A DNA stretch of 64,000 nucleotides from Roseateles hydrophilus (lineage in GTDB: Bacteria; Pseudomonadota; Gammaproteobacteria; Burkholderiales; Burkholderiaceae_C), in assembly GCF_026712245.1 (NCBI RefSeq), contig NZ_JAPPUY010000003.1:558001-622000 (forward strand), written 5' to 3'. The position numbers and the translations under genes were made by a program. Below the pieces are notes generated by a model. The model did not search any database, was not told the origin of the DNA, and saw only the letters and a program-made list of their open reading frames with translations. Shown in pieces: positions 7,970 through 16,697 of this stretch (position 1 is its first letter; each line of letters opens with the position of its first letter).

Positions 7970-10125
7970 CCGTACAGCACCTTGGGCAGCCACAGCCCGA
8001 TCTCGGGCCACACGTACAGCAGCACGATGGCGATGACCTGGATGGCCATGAAGGGCAGCATGCCGGCAAAGATCTGGTTCAGCGTCACATGCGGCGGGCT
8101 GACGCCCTTCAGGTAGAACGCCGCCATCGCCACGGGCGGGCTCAGGAAGGCGGTCTGCAGGTTCAGTGCGACGAGCAGGCCGAAGAACAGCGGGTCCACG
8201 CCGAAGTGGTCCAGCAGCGGGATGAAGATGGGCATGAAGATCACGATGATCTCGGTCCACTCCAGCGGCCAGCCCAGGATGAAGATGATGAGCTGGCTGA
8301 GGATGAGGAACTCGGTCTTGCTGAGCTGCATGCCCAGCACCCATTTCTCCACCAACTCCTGCCCGCCCAGCAGCGCGAACGCGGCCGAGAAGATGGCTGA
8401 GCCGACGAACAGCCAGCACACCATGGCGCTGGTCTTGGCGGTCAGGAAGACGGACTCCTTCACCTCGGTCTGCAGCCGCGCCTGGCGGTAGGCCAGCATG
8501 GCCCACAGCAGCACGCCACCTGCCGCGATGGCGCCCAGGCCGGCGCTGACGGGCTGGGCCGCCAGCCCCTCCTTGTGCGCGATGAACCAGCCCAGGCAGC
8601 CGAAGAAGGGCAGCCACAGCAGCAGCCAGACGATGAACACCGGCCGGCGCTCGCCCGGCCCGCGCTTGTTGATGACGGCGTAGATGGCCGCCAGCACATA
8701 GCCGCCGAACGCACCGACGGCGGCCGCCTCGGTGGGCGTGGCCAGGCCGAACACGATGGAGCCGAGCACGGCCAGGATCATCACCAGCAGCGGGAAGAAG
8801 CTGGTCAGCAGCAGCTTGAAGATCTCCAGCCGCTGGAAGGTCAGCACCGCGTAGAAGGCCAGCAGCACGCCGCCCGTGATGGCCCAGCCCAGCCAGCCGC
8901 GGCCGGGGTCAGGGCTTGCCGCGGCTGATGCGGCGGGCGCGGCGGGTTCGGCGACGGCGGCGGGCTCGCTGACGCTGGCGGCCGGCTGGGCGCCGGGCGG
9001 CTCGGCGATGCCGGCGGCTTCGCTGGCGGGGTCCGCGGGCGGCTCGGCCAGCGCGCCGGTGTCCGCCGGGGGCTCGGCCAAGCCGCTGCTGTCTGCTGGC
9101 GGCTCAGCCAGGCCACCGGTCTCGGCGGGCGCCGTGGCCGGGGCGTCCGCGCCCATGACCTGCGGCGCCTCGTCGGCCGGGGCTGGTGCGGGCTGCGGGC
9201 TGTGCGCGTGCAGCCAGCCCACCGCAGCGATGAACAGCACCAGCGCCACCGGCAGCAGCGCCACGCCCAGCTGGCGCAGCACGGGCGCCTTGGCCGGCTC
9301 GCGGGCCAGCGCCTGCAGCAGCGCCGGCAGGGCGGCGCGCGGGCGGCCGCCGCTCAGTCGCTCGGCCAGCGGCGGCAGCGGCACGAAGCGCGCCTCGGCC
9401 GACAGCGGCGGCATCAGCGCCGGCTTGAGCTTGGCCAGCAGCACGACGTAGACCACATACAGCCCGGCCAGCATCAGCCCGGGGAAGAAGGCGCCCGCAT
9501 ACAACTGCACCACCGACACGCCGGCCGTGGCGCCGTAGACGATGAGCATGACGGACGGCGGGATCAGGATGCCCAGGCAGCCGCCGGCCGTGATGGCGCC
9601 GGCCGACACGCGCACGTCGTAGCCGCCCTTGAGCATCTGCGGCAGCGCGAGCAGACCCATCAGTGTGACGACCGCACCGACGATGCCGGTGGCCGTCGCG
9701 AAGATGGCGCAGGTGAAGATGGTGGCCACCGCTAGCGAGCCCGGCACCCGCGCCATGGCCAGGTGCATGCTCTTGAAGAGCTTCTCGATCAGGTTGGCCC
9801 GCTCGACGAGGTAGCCCATGAAGACGAACAGCGGGATGGAGATGAGCACGTCGTTGCCCATCACCTTGAAGGCGCTCTGCACCATCAGCGCCAGCGTCTT
9901 GCCGGTGTCGAAGTCGTAGGCCAGCCAGGTGAAAAGCATGCCCATGCCCATCAGCGTGAACGCCGTCGGGAAGCCCAGCATGATGGCCACCACCACCAGG
10001 GCCAGCATGGCCAGGCCGAGGTGGCCGCGCGTGAGCTGCTCGGCGCTGAGCAGCACGAAGCCCGTGCCGGCGATGATCAGCGCCATCAGCACGAAGCCGA
10101 ACCACAGTTCCTTGCGGACTTTCAT
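7966..10125 (-). CDS. dctM: TRAP transporter large permease, DctM family, with long insertion
   Basis: 719 residues from the ATG at 10125, which overlaps the dctQ stop as ATGA. It is the ion-coupled channel subunit of a TRAP uptake system. The N-terminal DctM part includes GFPTAFTLMGMG and GYDVRVSAGAITAGGCLGILIPPSVMLIVYG; the C-terminal part holds FGLATPTEAAAVGAFGGY and the final helices. Typical DctM proteins have roughly 430 residues. Here extra sequence separates the halves, including a Pro/Ala/Glu-rich stretch at about residues 315-412 with at least three imperfect copies of GLAEPPAD. A start further upstream (10224) would run through dctQ and is rejected. Confidence 0.88.
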   Translation of the reverse strand: MKVRKELWFGFVLMALIIAGTGFVLLSAEQLTRGHLGLAMLALVVVAIMLGFPTAFTLMGMGMLFTWLAYDFDTGKTLALMVQSAFKVMGNDVLISIPLFVFMGYLVERANLIEKLFKSMHLAMARVPGSLAVATIFTCAIFATATGIVGAVVTLMGLLALPQMLKGGYDVRVSAGAITAGGCLGILIPPSVMLIVYGATAGVSVVQLYAGAFFPGLMLAGLYVVYVVLLAKLKPALMPPLSAEARFVPLPPLAERLSGGRPRAALPALLQALAREPAKAPVLRQLGVALLPVALVLFIAAVGWLHAHSPQPAPAPADEAPQVMGADAPATAPAETGGLAEPPADSSGLAEPPADTGALAEPPADPASEAAGIAEPPGAQPAASVSEPAAVAEPAAPAASAAASPDPGRGWLGWAITGGVLLAFYAVLTFQRLEIFKLLLTSFFPLLVMILAVLGSIVFGLATPTEAAAVGAFGGYVLAAIYAVINKRGPGERRPVFIVWLLLWLPFFGCLGWFIAHKEGLAAQPVSAGLGAIAAGGVLLWAMLAYRQARLQTEVKESVFLTAKTSAMVCWLFVGSAIFSAAFALLGGQELVEKWVLGMQLSKTEFLILSQLIIFILGWPLEWTEIIVIFMPIFIPLLDHFGVDPLFFGLLVALNLQTAFLSPPVAMAAFYLKGVSPPHVTLNQIFAGMLPFMAIQVIAIVLLYVWPEIGLWLPKVLYG

Positions 10126-10700
10126 CGGGCGGCTCCGTCGGCGTGGACCATCTGCTTGAGCTTGTCGACGTCGACTTCCTCGACGTCCTGTTCGCGGCTG
10201 GGCCACTCGCCGGCCTGCAGGCATTGCACGCAGCGCACGATCTCCACCAGCCCCTGCAGCAGCAGCAGCCCGCCGGCCAGCGGGATGACGGCCTTGAACG
10301 GGTAGACCGGCAGCGGCGTGGCGCTGAAGGTGGACTCGCGGATGGCCAGCGCGTCCTGGAAGAAGGTCCAGCCCGCCCAGGTCAGCGCGACGATGCCGGG
10401 CAGGAAGAACAGCAGGTACAGCGCCAGGTCGATGGCGGCCTGGGTGCGCGGCTGGAAGAAGCCGTACAGCACGTCGCCGCGCACGTGGCCGCTCTTGGCC
10501 AGCGTGTAGGCACCGGCCATCATGAACAGGGTGCCGTAGCCCATCAGCTGGGCGTCGAGGTTCCAGTCATGCGGGGCGTTGAGCAGATAGCGGGAGAACA
10601 CCTCCCAGCTGATCAGCAGCGTCAGCGCGACGATCAGCCAGGCGAAGGCCTGGCCGATCCAGGTGGACAGGCGATCCACCGCAAGCAGCAGTTGTTTCAT
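10122..10700 (-). CDS. dctQ: TRAP transporter small permease, DctQ family
   Basis: 192 residues with four hydrophobic helices (about 15-40, 50-70, 90-115, 135-160). The family-typical WIGQAFAWLIVALTLLISWEVFSRYLLNAP at the N-terminus and GHVRGDVLYGF in the middle identify DctQ. The charged C-terminal tail (EQDVEEVDVDKLKQM) is cytoplasmic. It starts 56 nt after dctP with a terminator-like hairpin between the two, and its stop overlaps the dctM start by 4 bp, so Q and M are translationally coupled. Confidence 0.88.
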   Translation of the reverse strand: MKQLLLAVDRLSTWIGQAFAWLIVALTLLISWEVFSRYLLNAPHDWNLDAQLMGYGTLFMMAGAYTLAKSGHVRGDVLYGFFQPRTQAAIDLALYLLFFLPGIVALTWAGWTFFQDALAIRESTFSATPLPVYPFKAVIPLAGGLLLLQGLVEIVRCVQCLQAGEWPSREQDVEEVDVDKLKQMVHADGAAR

Positions 10701-10717
10701 GGGCGACGGCAGTCAAG

Positions 10718-10742
10718 AAAAAAGGGGGCGCGCGGCCCCCTT
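10718..10742 (-). terminator. Intercistronic hairpin/T-run terminator between dctP and dctQ
   Basis: Perfect 8-bp arms AAGGGGGC (10722-10729) and GCCCCCTT (10735-10742) enclose a 5-nt loop. On the leftward strand the stem is followed by six T residues (10723-10718). It sits between the dctP stop and the dctQ start, where partial termination would give more binding protein than permease. Confidence 0.8.
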
Positions 10743-10755
10743 GTGGTCAGCGGTG

Positions 10756-11877
10756 TCAGGCCTTCTTGCCTGCCGCCCGGAAGTAGTGGTTGTAGGCCAT
10801 CTTGAAGTCCACCGTGTAGTCGTTCTGCCAGCCACCGGCGCGTGCGGCAAAGGCCTTCTGGCTGTCCAGGATCTTCTTGAACAGCGGGTTCTCGGCGGCC
10901 TTGGCGGCGGTGACCTTGTCCCAGGCGGCGAGCTGGGCGCGCAGCACGCTGTCGGGGGTCTTGTAGAACTTCACGCCGGCCTTCTTCAGCTCGTCGTAGT
11001 CCTTGCTGTTGCGCTCGATGGCCTTCCAGCTCATGTCGGCGCTGGACGCCTGCACCGCGTAGTCGATGACGGCCTTGAGCTCGGCCGGCAGGCCGTCGTA
11101 CTTGGCCTTGTTGAACAGGATCTCGAACTGCTCGCCGCTCTGGTGGAAGCTCTGCAGCATGCAGTTCTTCACCACGTCGGGGAAGCCCAGCACTCGGTCG
11201 CTGGAGGCGTTGTTGAACTCGGCCGCGTCGATGAGGCCGCGGTCCAGCGCCGGCACGATCTCGCCGCCCGGCAGCGGGTTGACGGCCGCACCCAGCTCCT
11301 TGAACACGTCCACCGCCAGGCCCACGGTGCGGAACTTCAGGCCCTTCAGGTCCTCGGGCTTGGCCACCGGCTTCTTGAACCAGCCCAACGGCTGCGTGGG
11401 CATGGGGCCGTACAGGAAGGACACGACGTCGATGTTCAGCGCCGCGTAGACCTCGGCCAGCAGCGCCTTGCCGCCGCCGTAGTTGTGCCAGGCCAGCACC
11501 ATGTTCGGGTCCATGCCGAAGGCCGGGCCCGAGCCCCACAGGGCCAGCGCGTTGTTCTTGCCGTAGTGGTAGGCCACGACGCCGTGGCCGCCGTCCAGCG
11601 TGCCCTTGTTGACCGCGTCCAGCAACTGGAAGGCAGGCACCACCGAGCCCGAGGGCAGCACCTCGATCTTGAGGCGGCCGCCGGCCATGTCGTTCACCTT
11701 TTTGGCGAAGTCCTGCGCGTACTCGTGGAAGATGTCTTTCGCCGGCCAGGTGGACTGGAAGCGCAGCGTGGTGGTCTGCGCGGTGGCGATCATGGGGGCC
11801 GCCAGGGCACCCGCCCCGGCGGTGGTGGCCGCTGCCGTCTTGATGAAGCGACGACGTGCGCTGGGTTTCTGGGTCAT
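10756..11877 (-). CDS. dctP: TRAP transporter substrate-binding protein, DctP family
   Basis: 373 residues from the ATG at 11877, chosen because GGAG lies 9 nt upstream; an in-frame ATG at 11892 has no good ribosome-binding site. A twin-arginine-like leader (RRRFIKTAAATTAGAGALAAP) is followed by a periplasmic binding domain starting TTLRFQSTWPAKDIFHEYA. Family features include LDAVNKGTLDGGHG, LKGLKFRTVG and the LIDAAEFNNASSD segment in the ligand pocket. The subfamily is that of TRAP systems for organic or keto acids; the ligand is unknown. It is the first gene of the dctPQM unit. Confidence 0.9.
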   Translation of the reverse strand: MTQKPSARRRFIKTAAATTAGAGALAAPMIATAQTTTLRFQSTWPAKDIFHEYAQDFAKKVNDMAGGRLKIEVLPSGSVVPAFQLLDAVNKGTLDGGHGVVAYHYGKNNALALWGSGPAFGMDPNMVLAWHNYGGGKALLAEVYAALNIDVVSFLYGPMPTQPLGWFKKPVAKPEDLKGLKFRTVGLAVDVFKELGAAVNPLPGGEIVPALDRGLIDAAEFNNASSDRVLGFPDVVKNCMLQSFHQSGEQFEILFNKAKYDGLPAELKAVIDYAVQASSADMSWKAIERNSKDYDELKKAGVKFYKTPDSVLRAQLAAWDKVTAAKAAENPLFKKILDSQKAFAARAGGWQNDYTVDFKMAYNHYFRAAGKKA

Positions 11878-12106
11878 TGGGCTTGTCTCCATCGGTGTAG
11901 TGGGAATGCGCCTCGAACAGAACAGAACAACCTCGGCGGCCGGCGCGGGCCGCGCCCTGAATGTCTGGCCCCGGGGCTGCGGCGCGCAACTGGGTCAAAC
12001 CCCCGCGAAGCCCCGCGGCGGGCCCGGGCTGTTCAAAATCGCTGAACAATGGCGACAAGGCGGGTGAACCGCTGGCCAGCTTGTCGGGAACACACTGCGA
12101 GCCATC
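11878..12106. promoter_or_regulatory. Divergent intergenic region dctP / cytochrome b561 with repeated GAACA half-sites
   Basis: This spacer holds three tandem GAACA units (11915-11930, GAACAGAACAGAACAA), a palindrome TGTTCA-N7-TGAACA (12030-12048) and a further GAACA at 12088-12092. The arrangement suggests a binding site for a dimeric regulator, but no family is named and the repeats could be chance. No clear -35/-10 pair was assigned. Confidence 0.35.
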
Positions 12107-12643
12107 ATGAGCACTGCCACCCGCTACACCCCCATCGCCATCGTGCTGCACTGGTTGCTGGCCCTGGCCATCGTTGGCGCCTTCGGTGTCGGGCTCTACA
12201 TGACGGAGCTGCCGTTCTCGCCCGCGCGTCTCAAGCTGTACAACTGGCACAAGTGGGCCGGCGTCACCATCCTCGCGCTGTCGGCGCTGCGGCTGCTGTG
12301 GCGCCTCACGCACCGCCCGCCGGCCGATGCGCCCATGCCCGCCTGGCAGGCCAAGGCCGCCCACGCCGTGCATCACCTGCTTTACGTGCTGTTCTTTGCT
12401 GTGCCGCTGGCCGGCTGGGCCTACAGCTCGGCGGCGGGCTATCCCATCGTGTGGTTCGGCGTGCTGCCGCTGCCCGACTTCGTGCCCAAGGACCCCGGCC
12501 TGGCCGACACCTTCAAGCTGCTGCACAAGCTCTCGGCCTACGGCCTGGCGCTGCTGGTGCTGGCCCATGTGGGCGGCGCCATCAAGCACCACTTCATCGA
12601 CCGCGACGGCCTGCTCGCCCGCATGGGCATCGGCCGCGCCTGA
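12107..12643 (+). CDS. Cytochrome b561 family protein
   Basis: 178 residues with four membrane helices. TRYTPIAIVLHWLLALAIVGAFGVGLYM at the N-terminus with its HW motif, YNWHKWAG, HAVHHLLYVLFFAVPLAGW and the HVGGAIKHHFIDRDG end supply the heme-ligating histidines typical of bacterial b561 (CybB). It would move electrons between the quinone pool and periplasmic acceptors, possibly also superoxide. It starts a three-gene rightward unit with two YceI proteins, a pairing common in proteobacteria. Confidence 0.9.
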   Translation: MSTATRYTPIAIVLHWLLALAIVGAFGVGLYMTELPFSPARLKLYNWHKWAGVTILALSALRLLWRLTHRPPADAPMPAWQAKAAHAVHHLLYVLFFAVPLAGWAYSSAAGYPIVWFGVLPLPDFVPKDPGLADTFKLLHKLSAYGLALLVLAHVGGAIKHHFIDRDGLLARMGIGRA

Positions 12644-12657
12644 CCCCAGGATTCACC

Positions 12658-13194
12658 ATGAAACGACTGCTTTCCGCGCTGCTGATCGCCACCACCGCGC
12701 TGGCCGCGCAGGCTGCCGCCACGCTGCAGCCCGCCAAGAGCGAGCTGGCCTTCACCTTCAAGCAGATGGGCGTGCCGGTGGACGGCAAGTTCACGAAGTT
12801 CGAGGCCCAGCTGGACTTCGATGCCAAGAAGCCCGAGGCCGGCAAGATCGCCTTCACGGTGGACCTGGGCAGCGTGTCGCTGGGCGACGCCAGCTTCGAC
12901 GCCGAGGTGGCCAAGGCCCCGTGGTTCGACACCAAACGCAACGGCCGCGCCACCTTCGTGTCCACCGCCATCAAGCCCAGCGGCCCCGGCAAGTACGACG
13001 TGGCCGGCAAGCTGACCATCAAGGGCGCCGTGCGCGACGTGGTCGTGCCCATCACGCTGGCCAATGGCGTGGCCGCCGGCAGCGTGGCCATCAAGCGCCT
13101 GGACTACAAGATCGGTGACGGCGAATGGGCCGACACCTCCATGGTGGCCAACGACGTGACCGTCAAGTTCAAGTTGTCCTTCGCCGGCCTCTGA
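12658..13194 (+). CDS. YceI family periplasmic protein (first copy)
   Basis: 178 residues from the ATG at 12658, 15 nt after the b561 stop. A Sec signal peptide (MKRLLSALLIATTALAAQAA) precedes a YceI lipocalin-like domain: FTFKQMGVPVDGKFTKFEAQLDFD, a VDLGSVSLGD core and WFDTKRNGRATFVSTAIKP. YceI proteins bind isoprenoid-type lipids such as polyprenyl pyrophosphate or quinones in the periplasm. This copy lacks the usual DP.H start seen in the second copy and is more diverged. It belongs with b561 and the next gene. Confidence 0.88.
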   Translation: MKRLLSALLIATTALAAQAAATLQPAKSELAFTFKQMGVPVDGKFTKFEAQLDFDAKKPEAGKIAFTVDLGSVSLGDASFDAEVAKAPWFDTKRNGRATFVSTAIKPSGPGKYDVAGKLTIKGAVRDVVVPITLANGVAAGSVAIKRLDYKIGDGEWADTSMVANDVTVKFKLSFAGL

Positions 13195-13243
13195 GCCGCC
13201 TTTCTTTCCTTCCGTCCTTCCCTCACCCCCGGAGACCCTCCCC

Positions 13244-13810
13244 ATGAAGCACACCCTGCTGCTTGCCTCCCTGTTTGCCGCCGCTGGCGCCGCTCAGGCC
13301 CAGAGCGCCACCTACGCCATCGACCCGACCCACACCCAGGTCTTCTTCGAGGCCAAGCATTTCGGTGTCAGCACCAACCGCGGCCGCTGGGTGCAGAAGG
13401 AAGGCACGGTCACGCTGGACAAGGCCGCCAAGACCGGCAAGGTCGACCTGACCATCGACATGGCCTCGGTCTCCACCGGCATCGGCCCCTTCGACGGTCA
13501 CCTGAAGAGCAAGGACTTCTTCGCCGTGGAGCAGCACCCGACGGCCAAGTTCGTCGGCGAGCAGTTCACCTTCAACGGTGACAAGGTCGTCAGCGTCGCC
13601 GGCACGCTGACCATGCTGGGCAAGGCCAACCCCGTCACGCTGACGGCCAGCAGCTTCGGCTGCTACGAGAACCCGCGCCTGAAGCGCGAGGTCTGCGGTG
13701 GCGACTTCGAGACCACCATCCAGCGCAGCCAGTGGGGCATGACCTACGGCCTGCCGGGCATCCCCGACAGCGTGCGCCTGCTGATCCAGGTCGAAGCCAT
13801 CAAGCAGTAA
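13244..13810 (+). CDS. YceI family periplasmic protein (second copy)
   Basis: 188 residues with a Sec signal peptide (MKHTLLLASLFAAAGAAQAQ) and a complete YceI domain: YAIDPTHTQVFFEAKHFGVSTNRGRW, GKVDLTIDMASVSTGIGPFDGHLKSKDFF and FVGEQFTFNGDKV. This is the canonical member of the pair and the last gene before a strong terminator at 13832. The first copy shares the fold but little sequence, so this is an old duplication or independent recruitment. Confidence 0.9.
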   Translation: MKHTLLLASLFAAAGAAQAQSATYAIDPTHTQVFFEAKHFGVSTNRGRWVQKEGTVTLDKAAKTGKVDLTIDMASVSTGIGPFDGHLKSKDFFAVEQHPTAKFVGEQFTFNGDKVVSVAGTLTMLGKANPVTLTASSFGCYENPRLKREVCGGDFETTIQRSQWGMTYGLPGIPDSVRLLIQVEAIKQ

Positions 13811-13831
13811 ACCTGCTGCTGGATTGCGCCC

Positions 13832-13863
13832 AAGCCCGCCGCCCGGCGGGCTTTCGCGTTTCT
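13832..13863 (+). terminator. Rho-independent terminator after the b561-YceI-YceI unit
   Basis: Perfect 9-bp arms AAGCCCGCC (13832-13840) and GGCGGGCTT (13845-13853) with loop GCCC, followed by TCGCGTTT. It lies 22 nt after the second YceI stop. Confidence 0.75.
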
Positions 13864-14045
13864 GGCGTGACGTATTCACGGGCGCGCGGCGGCGGCCCGG
13901 CGCGCGCCGTGCGGCCTGTCGGGCGCTCGTGCAGTTCGTCAACGGCGACGGCCGGCGCGTCGCTTCGGCCGCGCCCGCCCGCACCGGCCTGCGTACAGTG
14001 TCCCCAACGACACCGAATCACCCCGGCCCCACCGCCCTCCCGGTC

Positions 14046-15461
14046 ATGACTCCCTCCTTCACCCCCAGCCCCCAGCAGAAGCTCTGGATCGAGCGCTGGC
14101 AGCGCTTCTCCAGCGCGGCGGTGCGCTACTTCCACCTCTATGCCGGCTGGCTGGTCGGCATCAGCTGGAAGCGCTTTGCGTTGCTGTCCGTGGCGCTGCT
14201 GATCGCTGTCAACATCCTGCAGGAGCTGCCCCCGTTTACCTGGCGGGTGAGCGAGCAGATCGAGCGCTCGGACAGCGCCGAGAAGGCGCGGCGCCAGGCC
14301 CGCAAGGCGGCCGAGCAGGCGGTGGAGCAGGCCAAGAAGGCGGCCGAGCAGGCGCGCAAGAGCACGAGCAAGGTGCCCTACGAGGTCAAGATCGACGAGC
14401 GCGGCGTGCACATCCGCCCCGCCCAGCCGGCCTCGGCCGCCAGCGCGGCGGCCAGCGCCGCAGCGACGGACGCCCCCACCATCGAGATCGAGTTCCCCAA
14501 GAGCATGCGGGCCGACGACATCCGCGAGGCGCTGGAGCAGGCCAAGGACAAGCTGGAGGCGCTCAAGCAGGAGGCCGAGGAGGTCAATGACCTGCAGGAC
14601 GAGGTGGCCCAGGCGCAGCGCGCGCTGGAAGAGCTGGTGGCCAGCCAGGCCGAGGAGACGGCCGAGTCCCGCACCCGCGTGACCGTGGTGCGCCTGGGCG
14701 ATTCGCTCAACGAACTGGCGGTGCTGTGGATCCTGGCGTCGGCCGTCATCAAGGGCATGTACAAGGGCCGCATCCAGGCCGAGGTCAAGGCGGCGCAGGC
14801 CACCGAGAGCGCCGAGGCCGAGGCGCTGAAGCGCCAGGTGATCGAAGCCCGCATGGCCGCCATGCAGGCCCAGGTGGAGCCGCACTTCCTGTTCAACACG
14901 CTGGCCAGCATCGACCACCTCATCGAGGTCGATCCGCCCACTGCCAGCAAGATGCAGAAGAACCTCATCGCGCTGCTGCGGGCCTCCATGCCCACCATGC
15001 GCGAGGCCAACGCCACCGCCACCCGCGACCTGGGCCGTGAGCTGGCCGTCATCCGGCCCTACCTCGAGATCCTGAAGATGCGCATGGAAGAGCGCCTGCA
15101 GACCGAGATCGACGTGCCCGAGGGCCTGATGTCGGCCGAGTTCCCGCCCATGATGATCCAGGGCCTGGTGGAGAACGCCATCAAGCACGGCCTGGAACCC
15201 AAGGCCGAGGGCGGCAAGCTGACCGTCAAGGCCGAGATCCTGCACGGCAAGCTGGCCGTCACCGTGGCCGACACCGGCCTGGGCTTCGGTCGCGCCGCCA
15301 CCTCCGGCACCGGCGTGGGCCTGGCCAACATCCGCGAGCGCCTGCAGCTGCTGCACGGCGCCAAGGCCAGCGTCACCGTCACCGAGAACCAACCCACCGG
15401 CACCGTCGTCACCATCACCGTGCCCTATCGCAGTCGCAACGAAGAAGGAGCGTCCGTATGA
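14046..15461 (+). CDS. LytS-type sensor histidine kinase
   Basis: 471 residues from the ATG at 14046; the frame extends back to 13824 through non-protein-like sequence. A membrane helix near 40-60 (RFALLSVALLIAVNIL) is followed by an Ala/Glu/Lys-rich coiled-coil-like region (about 75-200) and a second helix near 225-240. The His-kinase core of the LytS/YehU type has its phosphoacceptor in EPHFLFNTLASIDHLIE (His280) and ATP-binding motifs VENAIKHGLEPK and GTGVGLANIRERL. It overlaps the next small membrane gene as ATGA, and its partner LytTR regulator follows, so the three form one signalling operon. Confidence 0.9.
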   Translation: MTPSFTPSPQQKLWIERWQRFSSAAVRYFHLYAGWLVGISWKRFALLSVALLIAVNILQELPPFTWRVSEQIERSDSAEKARRQARKAAEQAVEQAKKAAEQARKSTSKVPYEVKIDERGVHIRPAQPASAASAAASAAATDAPTIEIEFPKSMRADDIREALEQAKDKLEALKQEAEEVNDLQDEVAQAQRALEELVASQAEETAESRTRVTVVRLGDSLNELAVLWILASAVIKGMYKGRIQAEVKAAQATESAEAEALKRQVIEARMAAMQAQVEPHFLFNTLASIDHLIEVDPPTASKMQKNLIALLRASMPTMREANATATRDLGRELAVIRPYLEILKMRMEERLQTEIDVPEGLMSAEFPPMMIQGLVENAIKHGLEPKAEGGKLTVKAEILHGKLAVTVADTGLGFGRAATSGTGVGLANIRERLQLLHGAKASVTVTENQPTGTVVTITVPYRSRNEEGASV

Positions 15462-15856
15462 AAACCGCGTTCAAGATCCTGTTCGCCCTCACCGCACTGA
15501 TGGTGCTGCTGGCCCTGTTGGCCGGTGCCACGCTGCTGACGCAGGACTTCACCGACATGCATGTCGTCATCAACGATGAGGAGGTCTTCCTCAGCGGCAT
15601 GGGCGACTGGCTGGGCGCGGGGCTGGGCCTGCTGATCAGCGGCGTCGTGTGCCTCGTCGTCGTGCCGCTGGTGCTGCTGCTGGGCGTGGCGCTGCCGCTG
15701 CTCATCGTGGGCGGCGTGGTGGCCGCCGTGATCGCCATGGCGCTGGGCGTGGGCGCCGTGCTGGGCTCGCCGCTCATCCTGCTGGCCCTGCTGCTGTTCG
15801 TCGTGCTGCGTAACCGCAGCCGTGCCAACGCCGCGCGTTCGGCGGCCTCGGTCTGA
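15458..15856 (+). CDS. Small membrane protein within a LytS/LytTR operon
   Basis: 132 residues; the ATG overlaps the kinase stop (ATGA). A signal-anchor-like N-terminus (FKILFALTALMVLLALLAGATLL) is followed by an acidic loop with DMHVVINDEEVFLSGMGDW and then very hydrophobic sequence with two or three helices (about 55-125). No known family is recognised. Its place between a kinase and its response regulator suggests a sensory or accessory role for the kinase, which is inference. Confidence 0.75.
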   Translation: MKTAFKILFALTALMVLLALLAGATLLTQDFTDMHVVINDEEVFLSGMGDWLGAGLGLLISGVVCLVVVPLVLLLGVALPLLIVGGVVAAVIAMALGVGAVLGSPLILLALLLFVVLRNRSRANAARSAASV

Positions 15857-15872
15857 TCTAGCATCCGGCGCC

Positions 15873-16697
15873 ATGAGCAACACACCCATCCGCGCCGTGC
15901 TGGCCGACGACGAACGACTGATGCGCGAGCAGCTGCGCGCCCGGCTCACCGAGGTCTGGCCCGAGCTGGACATCGTGGCCGAAGGCAAGAACGGCCTGGA
16001 GGCCGTCGAGCTGGTCAAGGAGCACAAGCCTGACCTCGTGTTCCTGGACATCCGCATGCCCGGCCTGACGGGCGTGGAGGCGGCCAAGCAGATCGCGCAG
16101 CTGCCCGATGACGACGACTGGCTCGTGCCCGAGATCGTCTTCATCACCGCCTACGACCAGTACGCCGTCGAGGCCTTCGAGCAGGGTGTGGCCGACTATG
16201 TGCTCAAGCCCGCCGAGCGCGACCGCCTGCAGCTGACGGTGGCCCGCATCAAGAAGCGCCTGGCCCAGCGCGACGCGCCGTCCGCCGACTTCAGCGACAG
16301 CGCCCCGGCGCCTCTGCAGCAGTTGCTGCACAAGCTGTCTAGCCAGATGAACCCGGCCGCCGCCAAGCCGCAGTACCTGCAGTGGATCCAGGCCACCGTG
16401 GGCCAGGCCATCCAGATGATTCCGGTGGAGGATGTGCTGTTCTTCATCAGCGACGAGAAGTACACCCGTGTGCAGACGGCCAAGATCGAGGCCCTGATCC
16501 GCAAGCCCATCAAGGAGCTGGTGGACGAGCTGGACCCGCAGCTGTTCTGGCAGATCCACCGCTCCACGCTCGTCAACGCCCGCGCCATCGACGGCATCAC
16601 GCGCGACTTCCGCGGCCGCCAGCTGGTGGGCGTGAAGGGCCTGACCGAGAAGCTGGAAGTCAGCCGCAGCTACACGCACCTGTTCAAGGGCATGTGA
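15873..16697 (+). CDS. LytTR family response regulator
   Basis: 274 residues from the ATG at 15873. A receiver domain (about 5-125) carries DDE at 12-14, the phosphorylatable Asp59 (LVFLDIRMPG) and the Lys of VADYVLKPAER. The C-terminal LytTR DNA-binding domain (about 170-272) has IPVEDVLFFISDEKYTRVQTA, WQIHRSTLVNARAIDGI and LEVSRSYTHLFKGM. This architecture matches LytR/AlgR/YehT regulators; the partner kinase is two genes upstream. Its targets are unknown. Confidence 0.92.
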   Translation: MSNTPIRAVLADDERLMREQLRARLTEVWPELDIVAEGKNGLEAVELVKEHKPDLVFLDIRMPGLTGVEAAKQIAQLPDDDDWLVPEIVFITAYDQYAVEAFEQGVADYVLKPAERDRLQLTVARIKKRLAQRDAPSADFSDSAPAPLQQLLHKLSSQMNPAAAKPQYLQWIQATVGQAIQMIPVEDVLFFISDEKYTRVQTAKIEALIRKPIKELVDELDPQLFWQIHRSTLVNARAIDGITRDFRGRQLVGVKGLTEKLEVSRSYTHLFKGM

